From Synura sp. LO234KE (Eukaryota; Sar; Synurophyceae; Synurales; Mallomonadaceae), in contig VKHC01000249.1 of assembly GCA_015143735.1 (NCBI GenBank), positions 1-14,680 of the forward strand: DNA of 14,680 bases, in the 5' to 3' direction. The notes beneath the pieces were generated by a model. It was not told the origin of the DNA, ran no database searches, and saw only the letters and a program-made list of their open reading frames with translations. Of the stretch, positions 1 through 8,734 are shown in pieces. Within the stretch, counting starts at the first letter, position 1, and each line of letters starts with the position of its first letter. Position numbers and translations under genes: made by a program.

Positions 1-144
1 ATAATCCCTCCAGGATGGAGACAGTCTGGGATATGCCCGCTGTTATGAGTTGTCATTAGAATTCTTCATGTCATTTATTCTACCTATAGATTATATAATA
101 GTCATATTTAGCTCGGAAACGTTCACCTTAATCTCGCATTACAG

Positions 145-1279
145 AGAGAAATGGTCCAAGCATCCGTCCATTATGCTGGCGGAGTATCCTACACCCGAGC
201 GATCTCCGAGCGGCTGGACGGACTCGGACGCAGAGTCGAATATGAACATTGTGAAGACACTGATCCACGATGCGAGGTAGCTACTTATGAATAGATGGTT
301 TGAATGAGAGGAAGCCGCATGCATATACCGCTTGAACGCGATGGATGTAGTCTGTTAAATTGACAACGGTGTGCACCCTACCAGGTCATTACGTGTAGAC
401 AATAAGGTCCCGAACAACGCGAAATCTACCTTCTGCTTCCGTACATCGAGTCCAGTTATATTGGAGGCGATCAAGAACCAGGTATAAGATATCCCGATAC
501 GCTATGTTCATGCACTTGAGCTAATGAGGAGTGGTCACAATTCCTTTTCTATTGTCTGCAGATACAAGATTTCTGCACGTTGGCGAAATCGGACGGTCTC
601 CGAGCCTTGGAAGGTGCAGAGGAACCTCCTCCAGGCAGCAGTGTGAAAGTTGTGTCCGACCAGCTGCTGCTCGCCCTCGAGCTGCAAGGCGTATCAGATG
701 GCGAGGCCGAGCTTGCCAGGCTCTCCAAAGACCGAGACAGGTGACGTGACTGTTGATGACAGTCGCGGTAGTGTGGAGCAAGGATAATGGGATATTCTTA
801 AACTTTTGTTGGCGTATTATTGGGATTATCTAGGATATCTAGGCACCGACGTTATACTCGTAACTGACCTGACTAGACATCCCCTCCTTTCTTTTTATGG
901 GGACTTGGTTAAGGCTTCGACCACTAGTGGACCAATATCGCAAGAAGATGGCGGTGCCTAACTACGAGACTAAAGTGAGAGCGCTCAAGTGGAAGTTTAA
1001 TAATCCTACCCGACTGTAGCGATTCAAACAGTGTACCTACGAAATCATAATTATTGTGGTACCCTATGTGTGTATGACTTAATTGGGCAGCGATGGCACA
1101 CACGTTATCTATGTATCTTTCCATTTATCTATCTATCGAGAGTCTCAATGTCTTCCCTAAATGCGTTTTCTCGACAGGTTCCCGTAGCGGTACAAGCGGT
1201 TAATGCGGAGAAGCTGCGAACTTACGAAGCGGAACTAGCATCTACAGAGGAAGCGATTCGAGCGCTGACCTCCACTTAA
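145..1279 (+). CDS. VARS: Valyl-tRNA synthetase, C-terminal five exons (gene enters from the left edge)
   Basis: Class I aminoacyl-tRNA synthetase that charges tRNA-Val in the cytosol and/or mitochondria. Five exons join in one frame: 145-276, 385-481, 562-740, 914-974 and 1178-1279 (TAA stop). Introns are 108, 80, 173 and 203 nt, all GT-AG. About 190 residues are present. The anticodon-binding-domain end is marked by SIMLAEYP, then W-D-E and an (A)RSLRVDNKVP helix, which matches the family's RSLRxxxNVP-type segment. Next comes DFCTLAKSDGL, the conserved L-x-L-x-G turn (LALELQGVSD), then a charged C-terminal coiled-coil arm (YRKKMAVPNYETKVP, then NAEKLRTYEAELA) typical of ValRS. Splice phases agree at every junction (AG|G Arg codons at 276/385 and 740/914). 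The catalytic core lies outside the window. Bases 1-144 read best as intron: the frame has a stop at 2-4 and a pyrimidine-poor but usable acceptor at 143-144. The exact first base (145 or 147) is uncertain. The family call is strong; the organelle is not determined. Confidence 0.93.
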
Positions 1280-1317
1280 CTCGTGAACTCGAAACGGATT
1301 AGGAGCACTTTTTTCCT

Positions 1318-1346
1318 CGAATATAATAATATATCAAATATATTCG
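1318..1346 (+). other. Short hairpin in the valyl-tRNA synthetase 3' flank
   Basis: Perfect 8-bp arms cgaatata (1318-1325) and tatattcg (1339-1346) with a 13-nt AT-rich loop, about 40 nt after the stop codon. AT-rich hexamers resembling poly(A) signals overlap it. It could shape the mRNA 3' end, but AT-rich palindromes are common by chance here. Confidence 0.3.
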
Positions 1347-1554
1347 TTGCTGGTTTCCAATTCCATGCTCGTACAACGTAGAGTCTCCTAGAGCGGACAC
1401 CCCAGTACCACTCACTTGTTATATATTGCAGCAGAACATCAAGTTATCATATTAGCACGACCGCGGTAAGTAAAACATAGAAAGGATACCCCTTTTGCAC
1501 AAATTTAAGCGGTGTGTTAGAGGAGTAACTAGATTTCTTTCTTGCTTGGCCATC

Positions 1555-1928
1555 TAGCCTTGCTCAATTCCACGATGTACCGGAGATGCTATTACTATTT
1601 ATTTAAGAACCATGCTGTTTGAGTATTTCCTATCGCTCACAAGGAGGAGGCAGGACGACTATATATGGGGTATAGAGAAAGGTTCTCAACACAAAGATAG
1701 TTAATTAGCAGTTGTGTGCTGACGTAAGGTGAAATGGATTTCATGGACCCAAGACACCAATGAAATAACTGTATGCACAAGAATCATACTTTCACCAACG
1801 AACAAGCAAAATCGACGTGTTTGCAGGAGTTGTTTAGCAGTGTTAATAACAAAGAAGTAGCTTGAGTTCGTAAATAAATAACATCTCCGGTACATTGTGG
1901 TAATTCTTCGTGGAATTGAGCAAGGCTA
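1555..1928. repeat. Long imperfect inverted repeat with 255-nt spacer
   Basis: The left arm 1555-1610 and right arm 1866-1928 match as reverse complements in three collinear blocks. Block one is 21 nt and perfect (1555-1575 with 1908-1928). Block two is 14 nt and perfect (1575-1588 with 1882-1895). Block three is 14 of 15 nt (1596-1610 with 1866-1880). The right arm carries about 12 extra bases (1896-1907). Weaker similarity may extend outward to about 1510 and 1985. The enclosed 1611-1865 holds no convincing coding frame. The structure could be a small non-autonomous transposon (MITE-like or foldback), or two copies of a repeat inserted head to head. No target-site duplication was recognised. 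Confidence 0.75.
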
Positions 1929-2296
1929 TATCCTTACCAAGTTAGAAAATCCAGAAAAGCAGTAGGATTTAGTACTCTAGCACGGTGTTGTTTAAACAAA
2001 CGAGACTTTTTTGTAGTAGAATCACAACAATATCTTGCTATTATCAAATATCCTATCATACCGACCTGCCCACTATATGGCGGTGCTGCGTTTTCAGTAA
2101 GCGTTGAGAGGAGGAGTAGAGGACGTGCGAGCGTATTTAAATAATTTTGAGTTTGCTGAATTGCCCACTACTAGATTTTAGAAAATAATACCTAGCTACG
2201 CTCAATCGTACGGTGTCGGATTTAGATTTTATCGGACAACTTACGTGAGCTGCAACATATCTGAATATAGAATCAAGCCTCGAGGTAGATTTCTTT

Positions 2297-2623
2297 ATGA
2301 TATTTCTGCTGCCGCTTCACTTAAACTTCTTCATAGATAGAAAGCTCTGCTTTAAGTACGAGACACATCTAACACTAAAAACCGAGAAAAGTGTCAAAGT
2401 ATCTATGAACGTCCCCCTGGAATTTGTATATAGTGCAAAATGTTCAGCGCCATTCAAAGTTACAGGGGGAACCAGAACATTTTCATCAGATACATACAAA
2501 TCAAAGCTTAACTTAATTCAGAATGAGATTTACCTTTTCTTAGTCAACCTAGTGCTTTTTGTTCCTATTGCGGTAGAGTTGTCACAGAGTGATCCGAGGC
2601 GTTACTCATTTTCGTGCTACTAG
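2297..2623 (+). CDS. Unassigned 108-codon reading frame
   Basis: An ATG-initiated frame that ends at a TAG. I do not recognise the product. It begins with a hydrophobic stretch (IFLLPLHLNFF) that could pass as a signal or anchor segment. It has a second hydrophobic run near residues 78-93 (IYLFLVNLVLFVPIAV) and polar, lysine/serine-rich sequence between. Codon use is unremarkable and AT-leaning. A frame of this length can occur by chance, so it may be a pseudo-frame. There is no splice or promoter evidence either way. Confidence 0.2.
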   Translation: MIFLLPLHLNFFIDRKLCFKYETHLTLKTEKSVKVSMNVPLEFVYSAKCSAPFKVTGGTRTFSSDTYKSKLNLIQNEIYLFLVNLVLFVPIAVELSQSDPRRYSFSCY

Positions 2624-3052
2624 CTTATAGGGTTAAAGAATACCGAGAAACAAAACAATCGTCTCAAATCAACTAGTATATTTCTGGTGTCCTCGAACAT
2701 ACGTTTTTTCATTTTTAATCTCGGCTCATCCACTTCAGCAAATTTTCGGTGAATGTCTTTGAAAGGATCTTTATACAACACAAATTTGTCCTTGAAGCTT
2801 ATGGTCTTATTATTTACCCTCGGTCAGGTATTCGCTGTTGCGGAAAATTAATATTAGTGTTGAAACCTTGTATTCTAGACATTTTAGGAACGAGAAGAGC
2901 TTGATAGGGACTTAAACGTAATAACTAACAATTATACACTAAAGATGTTGTTCAACACAAAAAATGTCCTGGAGAGACGTTCAACTTTACTAGTAGTATA
3001 CTATTGATCGAGAATATTGGTCTGAAATATATAAAAATATATTTTCTCAAAC
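2624..3052. other. AT-rich segment, possible body of a copia 3' LTR
   Basis: No gene is seen. If the boundary at 3053 is a true LTR start, part of this segment (read on the minus strand) is 3' LTR. The far end cannot be placed: several TGTT motifs (for example near 2860 and 2946) would be compatible, and no second LTR copy is present to compare. Confidence 0.3.
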
Positions 3053-3061
3053 ACTCCTCCA
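3053..3061 (-). other. Candidate polypurine tract and start of copia 3' LTR
   Basis: On the minus strand the purine run TGGAGGAG (complement of 3054-3061) is followed directly by TGTTTGAGAAAA starting at 3053. This is the usual copia arrangement: a polypurine tract abutting an LTR that begins TGTT. It lies about 115 nt past the RNase H remnant, a normal distance for this element class. Only one LTR edge is found, so the assignment rests on position and motif alone. Confidence 0.4.
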
Positions 3062-3169
3062 CAGGCCAATTTACGACGATCACTGGAGATAAATGGTCTG
3101 GAATGCAGGTTCGTTAATGAAGGTTCGCCGGTTGCCGAATTATTAAGAGTCTCCAGATATGTGAGGTAC

Positions 3170-3730
3170 TTAATCTATTTCCGAATCTCCTGAGAATGGT
3201 AAAAATATCATTAAGCGTAAGAAGTGAGGAACATGAGCAGTTGGTGTTAAAGGTATGCTCATTATATCCGCTGGATTATCGGATGTGAGAATGTATGCTG
3301 AGAAAAAAAAGTCTGTTTGAATTACATCCCTCTTATTGTGGTAACTTTGTTGGATGTGTTTTGATTCGGCATAATGAATATTGTCTTCGTGAATGATTAT
3401 CGGGGATCTTTGAAGGTATTTGAGATTATTTAGAATTTCTATTAGCCAGACGGCTTCTTGGGTAGCCAGGGGCACAAACCCATGTATTCAGCTTCCATCG
3501 AGGATAAAGCAACACTTTGTTGTCTTTTCGAACCCCAGCTGATTAGGCATCCAATGATAAATATTAGGTACCCAGATATTGATCGACGAGTATCTGGATC
3601 ACGACCCGAGTCAGAGTCAGAGTAACGCGTGACTTGTATGAATGAATTGGATACTGCAGCAAGTTCAAAGTTTGAGCTTGAGCAGGATTTGTAAACCTTA
3701 TATTCGGTAATGGAATACAGGCTTTTTCAA
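3170..3730 (-). pseudogene. Copia RNase H domain remnant
   Basis: Minus-strand translation gives the copia RNase H landmarks in order. First is YSDSDSGRDPDTRRSISGYL (consensus YSDADWAGD..TRRSTSGY), then ISWGSKRQQSVALSSMEAEY. After a one-base frameshift near 3470 come ATQEAVWLIEILNNL, IIIHEDN and finally ADIMSIPL (consensus ADIFTKPL). The first Asp, the Glu of SSMEAEY and the Asp of HEDN are still readable, but the frame is broken and an A8 run (plus strand 3303-3310) sits in the last third. RNase H would degrade the RNA strand during reverse transcription; this copy cannot be expressed whole. Confidence 0.88.
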
Positions 3731-4840
3731 AAAGCGAGACCGTAGTTAATAGTTCGGTGAAGATACAGTAGTGTTCGTAATCCAGCTTTCCAGTGTTTGC
3801 GAATGGGATTGGAGCAAAACTTAGCGCAGGTTTGAACTAAAAAGGCCATACCTGCTCTTGTTCCTGCGGCAAGCCATAGTAAAGAACCAATAATAGCTTC
3901 ACGATACGGTACGCTTTGCATTTCCGTTAGTTCGACTGGTGGAAGTTCCGAAGTGGTGCAAGTTAGAGCTACAGAGGCTTCCATAGGTGATGTATATAGG
4001 CCGATCTTTTCGAGTTCGGTTTTGTTTAGAAAACGTTTCAACGTAGCAAGAATACATCTCCGTTGGGTCATGTATAGAGTTTTGGAATTCGGATCTTGAA
4101 ATACTTTACATCATCCTAGAATGTGGTTCACAAAACCTAAATCATTCATCAATCGTGTATTTGGATTTCAAGAAGTCTTTGGTTTGAGTGACTTCAGCAG
4201 ATTTCCCTATATGATTAGATCATGAACATAGAGCGCAATAATGGTTATACTTGCCGTAGAATGTTTGATAAAAAGACAATTTTCGTTTTGCATGCATTTT
4301 TGTTGCCATGAGTACGTAGCGTCTTGTTGATGTCTTCATACCAAGCACGAGGTGATTGTTTGAGACCGTATAGTGCTTTGTCTTAGACGAAAGCAGTTAT
4401 TAGGCACTTCAATGTGAACTCCTTGGGGAACTTTGATGTAGACTTCTTCTGGAAGATTTGCATTGAAGAAGGCAGTATCAACGTCTATATGTTGAAGATC
4501 AAGTTCAAATTGAGTTGCAAGTGCGAAGAGAGTCGAAGTGAAGATAGCCGCGTGATTTTCGCCATAGCCTTGCTCAAATCCGCGGGCAACTAGACGAGCT
4601 TTGTACTTGACAATGACTCCATGAATGTAGTATTTGGGACGAAATACCCATTTGGTGGTAACTAGTTCGCGATCTTCTGGAAGAAATGCCGGTTTCCAAA
4701 CATCGTTATTTCGGATTGACTGGAGTTCAGCATCGATAGCAGTCTTCCATTGTGCCGAGTCACGGGACTTCATGGGCTGATTAAAGATTTTAGAAGTTTG
4801 GACATTGATAGTATCATTTCGGGCACTTAAGGCATATCCG
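3727..4840 (-). pseudogene. Copia reverse transcriptase remnant
   Basis: The minus strand starts near 4840 with the pre-RT segment (FNQPMKSRDSAQWKTAIDAE), then WVFRPKY, KARLVARGFEQ, DVDTAFFNANLPEEVYIKVPQG, all standard copia RT blocks. A frameshift near 4385 moves the frame to ALYGLKQSPRAWYEDI. The catalytic YVDDLI box reads YVHDLI: the first Asp codon is CAT (plus-strand 4222-4224). A TAG follows at 4207-4209. Beyond more stops, the connection region resumes at MTQRRCILATLKRF (from 4071) and SLLWLAAGTRAGMAFLV. The polymerase is therefore inactive both by frame damage and by loss of an active-site aspartate. Confidence 0.92.
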
Positions 4841-6140
4841 ATGGCCGCATTTCCGGTTTGTGAATCGATAATTTAACGTTCAGGTGATTTCTCTGGTATG
4901 TCTATTGCATACGCTTCTCCTGTCCTGTGGAGTGGTCCATTTGTAATAGGGAGGATTCAGAGATTATTGGGAAGGTAACGTTGTTGGCAAGTGCAGAGCA
5001 AAGAAAGATTATCAAAATCTTCAAGTAGTGGAAGCACATACGATTTTTGCATCAGTGGTGGAATAGATATGCATGACAGTTTGCCTTATCGGTTAATATA
5101 ATATGCTCGAAAAACTTCCTTGTTTGCCCATAGGGTGGTTTTATGAACTATACATGGTAAGTCCGTGTGTGGGTCCAGAAAGTATTTACCTACATAGAAA
5201 GCAAGAGAGTTTTTATGTAACGCAGATGTAGGTCGTATATAGGCAGAAATATTACTGAGTCATAATTAATCTGAAAACGGACTCTTTCGAAGTTTCTTGA
5301 TGAGGATGAATTGACTGGAATACTGCCCCGGGAGCATTCGTCAGTATTGATACTGTTCGTTTGCGTTGGGGGCACCTTCTCTATCCGTTGGTCTCTTTCG
5401 GATGTCATCATCGGTATAGGAACATGGGGTAACCTTTCTCTTCCCGGATGTCAACCATTGTAATAGTGAGAGCAACAGTCTCTTTATGTATTAGACAACG
5501 CCTCTTATAAGGTGTCACCTAAATGACATCGGTACTGAGTTCGGATGAGGTGCTAGTAGAGTTTGTTACAGAATGCGCACTCGATGACCAATCCGTGGTT
5601 GATTCTGACCTCTTGCGACCACACATTGACACATCCTTCAGGTAACTGCCCGTAGACGAGACGTCTGTACGGTTCCCTTCACGGTTTGCTTTGTCCTCAG
5701 GTTATTAGCAGTTACCTCGAGTACTGACGAATACCTTTCATAGTTTGCTTCGCATCCAGGATTAGGCAGAGTGTCCGCAGGGCTCACTGGCTCAAGACAG
5801 ATGGCGTCTGCTTCGCCCATGGCGGGTACACTGACACAATTTAGGAGTGGGTGTGTATAACGTATCACTTCTAGTACGTAGTTGAGTTGACGGCAAAACA
5901 CGTCGATTAAGTTCCTTATTCCATGGGTATTTGATATGACTATCACATTGGAGACGGTGTGACAGTGTCAGTAGATCTTGTTGTGCGATACCCAGTTCGG
6001 ACATGTATGTGTGACGAGGGTTTTGTGCCACCTGGTTCCCATTTGGCGTAGATATTGTTGCGAGGAGGGAGTCTTCTTTGATGTCACGAGACATTGACTT
6101 CAGGAGAGAGTGAACTTGACGATCATTGAGGTTTGCCTGT
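4840..6140 (-). pseudogene. Copia integrase-RT linker region, decayed
   Basis: Between integrase and RT, copia polyproteins carry a long, poorly conserved, polar linker. Here the minus strand shows only short broken frames (for example around 5190-5411, rich in Ser, Thr and Asn, and 5638-6094), as expected of a decayed linker. No catalytic motifs are recognised. The position and length (about 1.3 kb) suit the element, though small insertions within it cannot be excluded. Confidence 0.55.
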
Positions 6141-6690
6141 TGAATGCTTGAGAAGACATCAGCAGTGCTAACTGTAACGTGCTGTTTACAATGAAATTCT
6201 TCTGCCCTGGTATATATATTAGAAACCCCACTTGTTGTCGATCTTCGTAACCGACAAAGATTCCGAGAAAGCTTTTGGCGCGCGGTTGTTTGACCGCGAG
6301 TATATCTTAAACATAGCAGACCGATTCAAATATTCGGAAATAACTTATTGGCGGAGCTATACCAAAGTAAACTTCATATGGAGATAGCGGAGTAACTACA
6401 GGATGGGCACCTGAAAGTCGGTTTGTAATGTAATTAGCACATTTTGCCGACTCTTCCCAAAACGATTCCGGAAGATTCGAGGCAAGGAGTTGACATATGG
6501 TGATATCAGATAGGGTTCGACAAATACGTTCAACTACCCCGTTGTGGGCAGGGACATATGGTCACGTGGTAACAGAAAAGATCCCATTTGGGGCAATGAG
6601 TTCGTCATGGATTTGCTCTTTGTTAAGTTCGCCCATGTCCCTGACGACGAAGATTGGTCCAAGCTCTGGGCGAGTTGCTCATTGTGGAAT
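6140..6690 (-). pseudogene. Copia integrase core, C-terminal half
   Basis: The minus strand reads LGPIFVVRDMGELNKEQIHD (consensus lRSDNGtEF), then GIFSVTT, an in-frame TGA (plus 6562-6564), then PYVPAHNGVVERICRTLSD, matching the hallmark PYTPQQNGVVER-RT-L. It continues with LPESFWEESAKCANYITNRL and TPLSPYEVYFG. After a TAA (plus 6307-6309) come FLGIFVGYE and a short tail. The second catalytic Asp has become RDMGEL, with the DNG motif lost, and the catalytic Glu normally 35 residues on is replaced by the V-V-E-R context only. The zinc-binding and first-Asp parts are missing because the block ends at the LINE junction. Confidence 0.9.
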
Positions 6691-6699
6691 GATGTATTG

Positions 6700-7440
6700 C
6701 TTTATCCATCCGTCCCGAAGTCGTAGTACTGCAGGTCGACCCCCTCCGGAAGTTCGTTGAGTAATGATAAGAAACTCCCATGCATATGTCCCGCCGTCAA
6801 ATCGTCTTCTCTGGTCGCAATTTGACTGAAGGAGCAAACCGCATACTCTTTCCGTTTCCGCGCGTGTAGCTGAGAGCGGACAAGTTTGATGGTGGAGAGA
6901 GCAGCGAGCCGGAGCGAGTTCAGGTCCGCGGGGTTCTGCGTGCGCCATTCAGGGGGGGAGAGCCCGGTACCCCACACCTCAGAGGGGACTCCAGTGGGAT
7001 ATTTACGAGTGGAGACCACCTTTTCCCATTCATCAACCACTTGGACAATGCCGAGTGATACATCGCGCGGTAACTTCTAGCATTGGAGACGATACGGAAG
7101 AGGGAGGAACCCGAGGTGCAGTTGAAGTCTGAGCACGGCAAGTAGTTGGGCTTCTACGGCTGCGTAAGTTAGGCTCCAGGGATCTTTGAAGCGGTTCCGT
7201 CTTTTTGATCGCTTGCGCTCCGGGGCAGCATCCAGGGTGATGTGGGTAAGGTGCTCAAGTTGGGCAGCCGCGGACGCAGAAGACTCGGGACGGCTCAAGA
7301 GGGGTCGCCATATAGCGTTAAGTTGTTCCTTGAACTTCTAAAGCTGGGGAGTGGATGGGGCAAATCGTTTGATATGAAGTTGTTGCAGGGAACCAAACTT
7401 CTTGTTAAATCTGGGAACGGAGTTGAGGTAGTCATGTGGT
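6700..7440 (-). pseudogene. Post-endonuclease linker of the LINE-type ORF2
   Basis: Downstream of the endonuclease, on the minus strand, the broken frames read as one basic, helix-rich region. It starts with FNKKFGSLQQLHIKRF, then a stop, then RKRSKRRNRFKDPWSLTYAA and VEAQLLAVLRLQLHLG. After another frame change comes WEKVVSTRKYPTGVP, followed by a segment with P-P-E-W-R-T and KLVRSQLHARKRKE. Arginine/lysine-rich helices between endonuclease and polymerase are typical of non-LTR ORF2 proteins. The run ends at GVDLQYYDFGTDG (about 6702), immediately before copia integrase. It has no enzymatic motif of its own. Confidence 0.6.
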
Positions 7441-7441
7441 A

Positions 7442-8300
7442 AAGTTTGAAGGCTTACCAGGAGGGGGCGAAGAGCGGACAGGCCAACCCAGAGGCCTTGG
7501 GTGCCCACCGCATAGTGCCGAATGGGCGTGGAGGGACTGTTGATATATAAGACATGGTCTATTTCCGAGCCGCCGGTGAGGTGGGGAGAAAAGCGCGTTA
7601 TGCACTTACGGGAAGTAGGCAGGTCATCATGTCGAGATTTCAAGCCTATTCTCTGAGCCCACTCTCGGAGTGGGGGCATGTAGCCGCCTCCCCCCTCCTC
7701 CATCTGGGCCCAAACTGAGTTGAAATTACCACCGCAGATGAAGTGGTGGCCCGGATGAGCCATATGCTTCTCCACCCAGTGCTGTAGGGTGTTCTGGGCA
7801 TAGTGAAGCGGGGAGTCGTTCGATCGTTGAGACCGAAGGTAGTGCGAGAGACGATGGTATAGGTCATGACGAAATGGAGCGTCCGAATACGCGTCCTTGA
7901 GCGGGGCACGTCGGGAGGAGGAAAAGACCAAGAATAGGTGGCGAGGATTTGGAGACGCCCGGTCTGAAGCTTGAGGACTGGTTCATCGACAACCCCAAGC
8001 TGGGATGGGTCTGAGCGGTGATGGATGAGTTGGGGGCCCCAGCAGCGGTTGTTGAGAATGATCGCGTTACCTCCCACCTTAATGTAGAAAGAGACAGTTC
8101 CGTTGTCCATGCGGGCAGGGACAGAGATGAGACACTCCGCATGCGGGCCCAGTTGGGAAAATGGGATGATACGATCAGCGGGAATGCGGACGTCAATGAG
8201 CGCCAGACAATCGACGGCAGCTAGGGCCATAAACAGCAGGACCTCCGCCAATTTGAAACCGTCGAGTCCGTTTACGATGAGGTATATTATTCGAAATTTT
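7442..8300 (-). pseudogene. LINE-type EEP endonuclease domain, frameshifted
   Basis: In active elements this domain nicks target DNA for target-primed reverse transcription. The minus strand from about 8300 reads FRIIYLIVNGLDGFKLAEVL (the beta-strand with conserved N and G), then DCLALIDVRIP at the usual QETH/QDTR position. It continues with GGNAIILNNR and GRLQILATYS. A frameshift at about 7930-7945 moves the frame to HFICGGNFNSVW (7719-7745; consensus GGDFN), GGSEIDHVLY (about 7568) and GLWVGLSALRPLLV (about 7478; consensus SDHRP). The DFN aspartate is Asn and the SDHRP Asp-His pair is Ala-Leu, so two catalytic sites are lost besides the frameshift. The fold assignment is firm from motif order and spacing. 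Confidence 0.85.
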
Positions 8301-8537
8301 CCTGGGGAGGGCTGGGGCACGGAGGGATGGAGAGGAAACGAATCTGGGGTGGTCTCTAGGAACCGCTGCAGGGAATCGGATCCGAAGGCCGACGCAATTG
8401 GAACAGAAGGGTAGTACGGGCCTAGGGCCAAGGGGACAGGGGCGGGATCGGGCAAGGGACCTTGAATCGGCGTGGTTATCCCATGAATTTGAGAGCAACG
8501 TGATGAAGGGGTTCCGTGTGGTTTGTTTTAAAAGGGT

Positions 8538-8732
8538 GCTAGGATTGGCCAAGATGTAACACGTTTTGGACCTGCTCAAGAGGTCGATGACCCGGAGCGG
8601 GCCAGAGTAGGCTCCGGGAAGAATATAGTATAGGACCGGCTGCAGCCTGGGTGAGGAGCACCGCTGAAAGAGCTCTAGGAGCCTTGGGGTGTACGGAAGA
8701 CGAAGGCCTGAGATCACGAACAGGGACCTGAT
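8538..8732 (-). pseudogene. Possible RRM-like stretch upstream of the endonuclease
   Basis: The minus-strand frame reads RSLFVISGLRLPYTPRLLEL and later YSGPLRVIDLLSRSKTCYIL. The first resembles an RNP2 strand plus first helix of an RNA-recognition motif. The second lies about where RNP1 and the second helix would be. RRM domains occur in ORF1 proteins of several non-LTR clades. The key RNP1 aromatic residues are not clearly present, so this rests on pattern only. It could instead be an unrelated conserved N-terminal region of the same element. Confidence 0.3.
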
Positions 8733-8734
8733 GT

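Larger units (their letters stand above)
1280..2296. other. AT-rich intergenic stretch
   Basis: The stretch holds the 3' flank of the synthetase gene, the inverted repeat at 1555-1928 and otherwise low-complexity-leaning AT-rich DNA. I see no coding frame with recognisable protein character and no RNA gene. The 64-codon minus-strand frame inside the inverted-repeat spacer and right arm has no recognisable motif. Confidence 0.6.
3053..6690 (-). mobile_element. Degenerate Ty1/copia LTR retrotransposon (pol region, 5' part missing)
   Basis: On the minus strand the order is integrase core, linker, reverse transcriptase and RNase H. Integrase upstream of RT is diagnostic of copia and excludes gypsy. 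The frame is broken many times by stops and frameshifts, so the element is dead. Gag, protease and the integrase N-terminal half are absent. At about 6690 the sequence passes into the LINE-type fragment. A candidate 3' LTR edge is at 3053. No 5' LTR or primer-binding site was found in the rest of the window. The GC content is moderate and clearly lower than in the neighbouring LINE block. Confidence 0.9.

Noticed and set aside
151-276. ATG at 151 opening an alternative frame over the first valyl-tRNA synthetase exon
   Set aside because: That frame ends soon after the exon, while the other frame joins four more exons by phase and matches the synthetase family.
521-781. Minus-strand 86-codon frame over 521-781
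   Set aside because: It is a shadow of the third synthetase exon and has no recognisable content.
2317-2499. Minus-strand 60-codon frame considered as a copia protease or 3' extension
   Set aside because: It lacks the D-S/T-G-A motif and lies beyond the expected 3' LTR edge, so the order would be wrong.
6281-6298. Hairpin cgcggt-tgtttg-accgcg
   Set aside because: It lies inside the integrase remnant and is explained as coding sequence.
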